A stretch of DNA of 10,595 bases from Bacteroidota bacterium (GTDB lineage Bacteria; Bacteroidota; Bacteroidia; Flavobacteriales; Schleiferiaceae): NCBI GenBank assembly GCA_003023665.1, contig PXYR01000058.1, positions 1 through 10,595 of the forward strand. Direction: 5' to 3'. Below the pieces are notes generated by a model, which did not search any database, had not been told where the DNA came from, and saw only the letters and a program-made list of their open reading frames with translations. Below, in pieces: positions 6,364-10,595 of the stretch. Each line of letters opens with the position of its first letter. Position 1 is the stretch's first letter. Position numbers and translations under genes: made by a program.

Positions 6364-7087
6364 TTCTATTCTGAAGTGCGATTTTTGAACTTTCAATGGC
6401 TTTATCCCATAAATCAGGGGAATTGCCGCATAATTCAACAACCATTCGTTCTGAAAGCGCTCCGTGTACGTCGCCGTCAACCTCTATATGACGCTCCAAA
6501 TAATACGTAAACAACCCTAATTCAGAGGGGAACTTTTCTTTCAGGTTTCTTACAATCTCAATAAACATATCCGGTATGAGATCTTCTCTTCCGAAAGTAA
6601 AAACTGCAGCCATTTCTGAGGCAACATTTCTTTCAACAACCTCAAGAGTCTCAAGTACAAATTGCTTTGCTCCCTCTGGTGCTTGGCTTTGACGCAAAGC
6701 CAATTTAGCATCCACCCCATTTTGGAGGTCTTGTATAAAAGAACGGATTGGCAGCGTATTGGCCCCAGCTTCATCCATTGCTTGAACATATAATTCAAAA
6801 TGACTAATTGCCCGACCGTTTTGATCCAAATCACTCTCCTCTCCAAAGACAATCTCGTTAATAAGACGGCGCACCTCTGCATTTCCCTTAGGAACCCAAT
6901 ACGGACCAATAGATGTACAAGCTCTCTGGAGACCTTTTAGTAGCACCATAAAATCCCATACAGCCCAAACGTGATTTTCCATGAAAACATGCACTTTTTC
7001 AAGGTCATCTATCCATGTAAATGCTTGGTGATTTAAAAGTTCTTGGCGGGCGGGTAGGATTTGCGATTTTACGAATTCAATTTTCAT
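6308..7087 (-). CDS. DUF3050 family protein, probable heme-oxygenase-fold (possible di-metal oxidase)
   Basis: A 259-residue soluble, helix-rich protein recognised as DUF3050 by the block VFMENHVWAVWDFMVLLKGL (34-53) followed by an aromatic-rich SIGPYWVP (59-66). The family has no assigned function as far as I know, but its pattern looks like the heme-oxygenase-like helical fold used by diiron oxidases. Candidate metal ligands are Glu37/His39, His96/Glu98 (SHFELY), Glu158 (SEMAAVFTFGRE), and His200, Asp204 and His208 in LERHIEVDGDVHG, an HxxxDxxxH arrangement on the last core helix. These assignments are inference. Start is ATG 7085-7087; a GTG five codons upstream is less likely. Its 3' end overlaps the GH3 gene by 56 bases, and its 5' end faces the kinase gene across 49 bases holding a promoter-like octamer. 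No membrane segment or signal peptide. Confidence 0.83.
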   Translation of the reverse strand: MKIEFVKSQILPARQELLNHQAFTWIDDLEKVHVFMENHVWAVWDFMVLLKGLQRACTSIGPYWVPKGNAEVRRLINEIVFGEESDLDQNGRAISHFELYVQAMDEAGANTLPIRSFIQDLQNGVDAKLALRQSQAPEGAKQFVLETLEVVERNVASEMAAVFTFGREDLIPDMFIEIVRNLKEKFPSELGLFTYYLERHIEVDGDVHGALSERMVVELCGNSPDLWDKAIESSKIALQNRINLWTAVLEQYEELRLAP

Positions 7088-7109
7088 CGTTCCTTGATGC
7101 ACTTTTTAT

Positions 7110-7116
7110 TACTTTG
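7110..7116 (+). promoter_or_regulatory. Near-consensus -7 element (TACTTTG) upstream of the deoxynucleoside kinase gene
   Basis: TACTTTG resembles TAnnTTTG with one spacer base missing. A transcript starting about six bases downstream would begin after the alternative GTG (7119) and leave about 15 nucleotides before ATG 7137. That is an indirect argument for the ATG start. No -33 match is obvious. Confidence 0.25.
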
Positions 7117-7122
7117 CAGTGA

Positions 7123-7130
7123 CAAAAATA
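7123..7130 (-). promoter_or_regulatory. Putative DUF3050 promoter, -7 element TATTTTTG
   Basis: On the minus strand this is an exact TAnnTTTG match, 35 bases before the DUF3050 ATG, with a TTG 16 bases further upstream (7147-7149 on the map), slightly short of the usual spacing. It lies between the two possible kinase starts (GTG 7119 and ATG 7137) and faces the proposed kinase promoter, so the two could compete for polymerase. Confidence 0.37.
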
Positions 7131-7136
7131 CAACTC

Positions 7137-7751
7137 ATGCATTTAGCAATCGCAGGAAATATTGGTTCAGGTAAGACGACATTAACCGGACTTTTAGCAA
7201 AACATTACAATTATGAAGCTCAATACGAGGATGTAGATGACAATCCATACCTCGACGACTTTTACGAAGAAATGCAACGCTGGAGTTTTAATCTTCAAAT
7301 CTATTTTTTACGATCTCGATTTGAACAAGTTATTCGTGTTCGAGAAGAAAACTTGGATGTGATACAAGACAGAACCATTTACGAGGACGCCAATATTTTT
7401 GCGCCAAATCTTCATGCAATGGGATTAATGACCGCGCGCGATTACAATAGTTACAGCGGTTTATTCGAACTCATGGAAAGAAATCTCCAAGCTCCAGACC
7501 TCCTCATTTATTTACGAGCATCCGTTCCTACTCTAGTTGACCACATTCAAAAAAGAGGACGAGAATATGAGAATAGCATTAGAATTGATTATTTGCGCCG
7601 TCTCAACGAACGGTACGAAGCATGGATTAATACCTACGATAAAGGTAAAGTGCTTATTATCAATGTTGACAAAAATAAATTCCCGGAAAATCCAGAAGAT
7701 TTAGGTGAAATTATTCAGCAGATTGATTCAGAGTTGAACGGCCTGTTCTAA
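7137..7751 (+). CDS. Deoxynucleoside kinase (dNK family)
   Basis: A 204-residue cytoplasmic kinase that phosphorylates the 5'-OH of deoxynucleosides with a nucleoside triphosphate in the salvage pathway. The P-loop is GNIGSGKTT (7-15). QYEDVDDNPYL (29-39) holds the family's acidic residue near the substrate. RWSFNLQIYFL (48-58) lines the base pocket. DRTIYED (78-84) is the DRS-like motif that positions the 5'-OH, and KRGREYE (139-145) is the Arg-rich LID. Which base is preferred (dA, dG, dC or dT) cannot be read reliably. Start is set at ATG 7137 because MHLAIAGNIG is the usual Bacteroidota N-terminus; a GTG at 7119 would add six residues. The gene is divergent from the DUF3050 gene, and its last 24 bases overlap the end of convergent waaA. 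Confidence 0.92.
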   Translation: MHLAIAGNIGSGKTTLTGLLAKHYNYEAQYEDVDDNPYLDDFYEEMQRWSFNLQIYFLRSRFEQVIRVREENLDVIQDRTIYEDANIFAPNLHAMGLMTARDYNSYSGLFELMERNLQAPDLLIYLRASVPTLVDHIQKRGREYENSIRIDYLRRLNERYEAWINTYDKGKVLIINVDKNKFPENPEDLGEIIQQIDSELNGLF

Positions 7752-8921
7752 TTTCTTGAGAATATTTTCAGAAGCTCCTTGTTGCTCTAGAAGCCATTTC
7801 TGTGCTTCTTTTCCTTTTTCTATTAGAAGGCCTTTACGTGCATCTTCCAAATAATGGTTCCAATCATGTTTGGAACGGGATGATTTCAAGTACCCTTTTT
7901 GAATTAGAGATTGATTTTCAGAAACTTTATGCCAGTTTGGACCTGTCATAACTACTTTACTCTGCACTGTGGCTTCCAAAACATTATGTGTTGCCTTTCC
8001 AAATCCACCGCCAACGATTATAGCATCGGCCAAGCTATATAAAGAACTTAGCACACCAAATTCGGTAATCAAAAGTAGATCTGTTTCTTTGGGTACATCC
8101 ATTTCTTTCAGCGCTTGCAACTTTGGGAAAAAGCCGCTTTGATTTTGCGCATCTTCAGGTTTGTGCGGAACTACCCAAATAGAAAAGGCAGAACAATCCA
8201 ATTGTGATAGGAACTTAATATCCTGATTGTGCGCACTTCCTACCAATAAAATAGGTTTAGTTTGCGCCATTTTCCAATTCAAGTAGCGCTTTGGTACTGG
8301 TACGTTTATGAGCTGCGCCGCATAATCGTACTTGGGATTACCTAATACGGCAGACTGTATTCCTGCTCGGTTAAGTGTTGCTGCATCCTCTTGGTTAACG
8401 ACGCCCCAAGAATGAATTGCAGAAATAACATTCTTTCTAATCAACGGCAGCCATTTACTTAAATACCACGGCATACTAGAGGCGCTCATCGCTACCAATA
8501 CCAAGGGGACACGGCGCTTTCTCAAGGCATTCAAGTGATTTGGCCAAATATCATAGCGAATAAACAACGCGACTTTAGGACGACAATACGCAAGCCAAGC
8601 CTCAGCCTCTGAATTTGTATCTACCGGTAAATAATGGACTTTAGCCCGAGAGTAATTCTTCCTGGGTTCGTAGCCGGAAGGACTAAAAAATGTAACTACT
8701 GCGTTCCAATCTGAATGTTGTTCTAAAAATTTTTCCAGTACTGGACGACCCATTTCAAATTCTCCAAGAGATGCAGAATGCATCCAAATCACATTTCCTT
8801 TGATAGGTGCATCAGATTTCCAACCTCTGTCCGATTCTACCTTCTTAATCCAACTGTTTTTTGAAGCTAACACCCTCCATAAAGGAAAGAAAATTGCAGA
8901 AATTAATGGGTAAATAAGCAT
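7728..8921 (-). CDS. waaA: 3-deoxy-D-manno-octulosonic acid (Kdo) transferase
   Basis: A 397-residue inner-membrane-associated glycosyltransferase that transfers Kdo from CMP-Kdo to the lipid A precursor, starting the lipopolysaccharide core. An N-terminal hydrophobic anchor (about 2-18) precedes two Rossmann-like domains (GT-B fold, family GT30). The first holds MHSASLGEFEMGRPVLE (47-63), whose Glu54 matches the proposed catalytic base. FIRYDIWPN (120-128) corresponds to the YExWP-type block. The second domain holds LLVGSAHNQD (225-234), VVPHKPED (250-257), VGGGFGKATHNVLEA (303-317) and GPNWHK (327-332), which bind CMP. GSAHNQD differs from the GSTWxxE form common in relatives. Start is ATG 8919-8921; a TTG one codon earlier is rejected. 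The ATG overlaps the TGA of the upstream exported-protein gene as TGATG, so the two are probably coupled. The 3' end overlaps the kinase gene by 24 bases. Confidence 0.95.
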   Translation of the reverse strand: MLIYPLISAIFFPLWRVLASKNSWIKKVESDRGWKSDAPIKGNVIWMHSASLGEFEMGRPVLEKFLEQHSDWNAVVTFFSPSGYEPRKNYSRAKVHYLPVDTNSEAEAWLAYCRPKVALFIRYDIWPNHLNALRKRRVPLVLVAMSASSMPWYLSKWLPLIRKNVISAIHSWGVVNQEDAATLNRAGIQSAVLGNPKYDYAAQLINVPVPKRYLNWKMAQTKPILLVGSAHNQDIKFLSQLDCSAFSIWVVPHKPEDAQNQSGFFPKLQALKEMDVPKETDLLLITEFGVLSSLYSLADAIIVGGGFGKATHNVLEATVQSKVVMTGPNWHKVSENQSLIQKGYLKSSRSKHDWNHYLEDARKGLLIEKGKEAQKWLLEQQGASENILKKLEQAVQL

Positions 8922-9691
8922 CAATCGATCAGATAAAAACTCTCTTGCTTTCTATACAATGGAATATACCAAGTGAGGGCTCCCCCAAAGAATAAGTCAA
9001 ACTTTATACTCGTATCTGGCTCTGCTGTATCAATTATAAAACCACGAACATTTCTGCTTGCACCAGTATTAACAGTAAAAGTAGCGGCCCAATTTACCCG
9101 CTCATTGTTATCTAAATGTAGGTATCGAACCGAGGTATTCACGTAAGCACCAATGTGTAAACGATCATATCCCTCCAAAAAGGGACTTTGCAGCTGTGGA
9201 AGGGTACCTCTTTGATCCCTTAATCCAATTTTATGTTGCCCTATACCCAATCCTTCAAGAAGCAACCAGCCCGAATTAGGATTGTACCTACTACGAACTA
9301 GTTTTCCATAATGAAACATGATTTGTCCACCACTCATTCCGGCTTGTATGGTGGCGAATTCACCGTTAACCCCTAAAAAATTACCGTTTGCGTCTGTAAG
9401 GTTGGAAAAAATATCACCAACATCTTTAACGGCATTTCCATAATGTGCCTTGAATGAAGCTCCTACAAATTGACCGTTTTTATTCTTTACGAGGTATTCT
9501 ACTTCTGCTGACGAGAAAAATCGATAATTCAGCGCCATATCTCCCATGGGCTGATAGGCCCCTAAACTAAGTCCATATAACTGAGCAGAACGGGCACTAT
9601 CCCTTGTAGTGATTTGAGATTTCACCAAATAGAAGCTAAGGAATAGCAGCAGGGTCAATAGCTTTTTAGAAGAAATGAGCATAGGATTCAT
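8921..9691 (-). CDS. Exported protein of unknown function, probable outer-membrane beta-barrel
   Basis: I do not recognise a named family. The 256-residue protein has a signal peptide (KK at 9-10, a Leu/Phe-rich core to about 23, then KSQ), with likely cleavage between Ser25 and Gln26, a typical Bacteroidota site leaving N-terminal Gln. The mature part alternates polar and hydrophobic residues in short Gly/Tyr-rich strands: LYGLSLGAYQPMG (38-50), FVGASFKAHYGNA (75-87), GWLLLEGLGIGQHKIG (141-156), HIGAYVNTSVRYLHL (179-193), VNWAATFTVNTGA (199-211), FDLFFGGALTWYIPL (231-245). This suggests an eight-to-ten-stranded barrel. There are no Cys residues and no other anchor. It is the upstream partner of waaA (TGATG overlap), linking it to envelope biogenesis by context only. 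An alternative ATG three codons in (9680-9682) also leaves a good signal peptide. Confidence 0.62.
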   Translation of the reverse strand: MNPMLISSKKLLTLLLFLSFYLVKSQITTRDSARSAQLYGLSLGAYQPMGDMALNYRFFSSAEVEYLVKNKNGQFVGASFKAHYGNAVKDVGDIFSNLTDANGNFLGVNGEFATIQAGMSGGQIMFHYGKLVRSRYNPNSGWLLLEGLGIGQHKIGLRDQRGTLPQLQSPFLEGYDRLHIGAYVNTSVRYLHLDNNERVNWAATFTVNTGASRNVRGFIIDTAEPDTSIKFDLFFGGALTWYIPLYRKQESFYLID

Positions 9692-9772
9692 TCAGTCTGC
9701 AATTTACATTATAGACATCATCTCCAATAATGTATTTTAGCAATCTCAATTAATCGGAGTGAATCCACGCAT

Positions 9773-10595
9773 ATGAAAATCACAGTAATAGGTACTGGCT
9801 ATGTAGGTTTAGTAACGGGCGCATGTCTTTCAGACGTGGGTATCGAAGTAACCTGTATAGATATTGATCAGAAAAAGATAGACGGTTTAAAGAACGGGAT
9901 CCTACCCATCTACGAGCCGGGTCTAGAAGAAATAGTCAAGCGTAATTACCACAAGGGCCGTTTAAACTTCTCTACAGATTTAGGCGAGGCCATTGAAGGC
10001 TCACAAGCTGCTTTTATTGCTGTGGGCACGCCTCCCGGAGAAGACGGCTCTGCGGATTTAAAGTACGTATTGGCGGTGGCCGATCAGATTGGCAAGACCA
10101 TGACGGATTACCTGGTGGTCATCACCAAATCTACAGTTCCTGTGGGCACTGCAGAAAAAGTGCGCCGTGCTGTTGCTGATACGCTTGAGCTTCGCGATGT
10201 AGACTTTGGTTTTGACGTGGCTTCCAATCCTGAATTTTTAAAAGAAGGCGCGGCAATAGATGACTTTATGAAGCCTGACCGTATAGTGGTTGGCGTAGAT
10301 AGTGAGGATGCGCAGAAAGTCATGGACCGTCTCTACCGTCCTTTTACGCTCAATGGTCATCCAGTGATTTTTATGGATATCCCGAGTGCTGAAATGACCA
10401 AATATGCGGCAAACGCCATGTTGGCCACAAAAATTTCTTTCATGAATGATATTGCCAACCTTTGTGAGAAGATGGGCGCTGATGTCAATAAGGTGAGAAA
10501 GGGCATTGGTTCAGATCCGCGAATTGGTAACAAATTCATCTATCCTGGTATTGGCTACGGCGGCTCTTGTTTTCCAAAAGACGTGAAGGCTTTGG
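9773..10595 (+). CDS. ugd: UDP-glucose 6-dehydrogenase (3' end outside window)
   Basis: The first 274 codons of an enzyme usually about 440 residues long; the frame is open to the window edge. It oxidises UDP-glucose to UDP-glucuronate with two NAD+, supplying uronic acids for capsule, exopolysaccharide or LPS. The NAD-binding Rossmann motif is VIGTGYVGL (5-13), with Asp30 at the end of the second strand. Other motifs are PIYEPGL (45-51), [10 protein letters not shown] (83-92), KSTVPVGT (119-126), [11 protein letters not shown] (151-161) with Lys157, and the catalytic thiohemiacetal cysteine C266 in [10 protein letters not shown]. Asn214 in [10 protein letters not shown] is also in place. The missing part is the UDP-binding C-terminal domain. 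From about base 10021 the gene is much richer in G+C than its neighbours. TATTTTAG at 9733-9740 is a one-mismatch -7 element. It is divergent from the exported-protein gene across 81 bases and may open an envelope-polysaccharide locus. Confidence 0.96.
   Translation, partial: MKITVIGTGYVGLVTGACLSDVGIEVTCIDIDQKKIDGLKNGILPIYEPGLEEIVKRNYHKGRLNFSTDLGEAIEGSQAAFIAVGTPPGEDGSADLKYVLAVADQIGKTMTDYLVVITKSTVPVGTAEKVRRAVADTLELRDVDFGFDVASNPEFLKEGAAIDDFMKPDRIVVGVDSEDAQKVMDRLYRPFTLNGHPVIFMDIPSAEMTKYAANAMLATKISFMNDIANLCEKMGADVNKVRKGIGSDPRIGNKFIYPGIGYGGSCFPKDVKAL

Noticed and set aside
7088..7102. GTG start five codons upstream for the DUF3050 gene
   Set aside because: The ATG at 7085-7087 is the better codon and the added residues show no family similarity.
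7119..7136. GTG start for the deoxynucleoside kinase
   Set aside because: The family begins just before the P-loop strand (MHLAIAGNIG), and a proposed -7 element at 7110-7116 would place the transcript start after this GTG.
8922..8924. TTG start one codon before the waaA ATG
   Set aside because: A standard ATG follows immediately and forms a TGATG junction with the upstream gene.
10108..10539. Two minus-strand open frames of 71 and 60 codons
   Set aside because: Both are antisense to ugd, whose motifs continue unbroken through this region to the window edge.
1..10595. Defence system, prophage, transposon, CRISPR or toxin-antitoxin module
   Set aside because: No repeats with spacers, terminal inverted repeats, integrase, transposase, or paired small genes were found; every frame with support is a housekeeping, envelope or conserved-unknown gene.

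Overview
The window is about 10.6 kb of densely packed chromosomal DNA from a member of the Bacteroidota, most likely Flavobacteriia or a related marine lineage. Pointers to this are the near absence of Shine-Dalgarno sequences, octamers matching the Bacteroidota -7 promoter element TAnnTTTG just upstream of several starts, a GH3-family acyl-acid amido synthetase, DUF2797 and DUF3050 proteins, a lipoprotein combining thrombospondin type 3 repeats with an OmpA domain, and a short TrmH-type methyltransferase with the FGTKHSLN ending. Sampled stretches have roughly 37-38% G+C, except the final gene, which is clearly richer. No phage, transposon, CRISPR, tRNA, rRNA or toxin-antitoxin signal was seen. 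No stretch longer than about 100 bases lacks a gene.

Layout, left to right: the end of a TrmH/SpoU RNA methyltransferase (+) converges on an OmpA/TSP3 lipoprotein gene (-). Upstream of that lies folK (-), whose start codon overlaps the start codon of the divergent sppA (+). sppA overlaps by one base the gene for a YhhQ/QPTR queuosine-precursor transporter (+). That gene ends tail-to-tail, with a 4-base overlap, against a DUF2797 gene (-). DUF2797 is divergent from a GH3-family gene (+), which runs 56 bases into the end of a convergent DUF3050 gene (-). DUF3050 is divergent, across 49 bases, from a deoxynucleoside kinase gene (+). The kinase runs 24 bases into the end of waaA (-). waaA shares a TGATG junction with an upstream gene for an exported, probable outer-membrane protein (-). 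A divergent UDP-glucose 6-dehydrogenase gene (+) runs off the right edge.

Most genes are housekeeping: folate synthesis (folK), membrane proteolysis (sppA), queuosine salvage, deoxynucleoside salvage, the Kdo-lipid A core (waaA) and UDP-glucuronate supply (ugd). The last two, with the exported protein between them, suggest that an envelope-polysaccharide region begins at the right edge. The less understood proteins are the DUF2797 protein, which carries a zinc-knuckle-like cysteine cluster and what looks like a GIY-YIG-type core; the DUF3050 protein, a possible heme-oxygenase-fold metal oxidase; and the bacterial GH3 enzyme. I see no clear multi-gene novel system. The most unusual property is the architecture: frequent strand switching with overlapping ends and starts, so that several promoters and 3' ends must lie inside the neighbouring gene.
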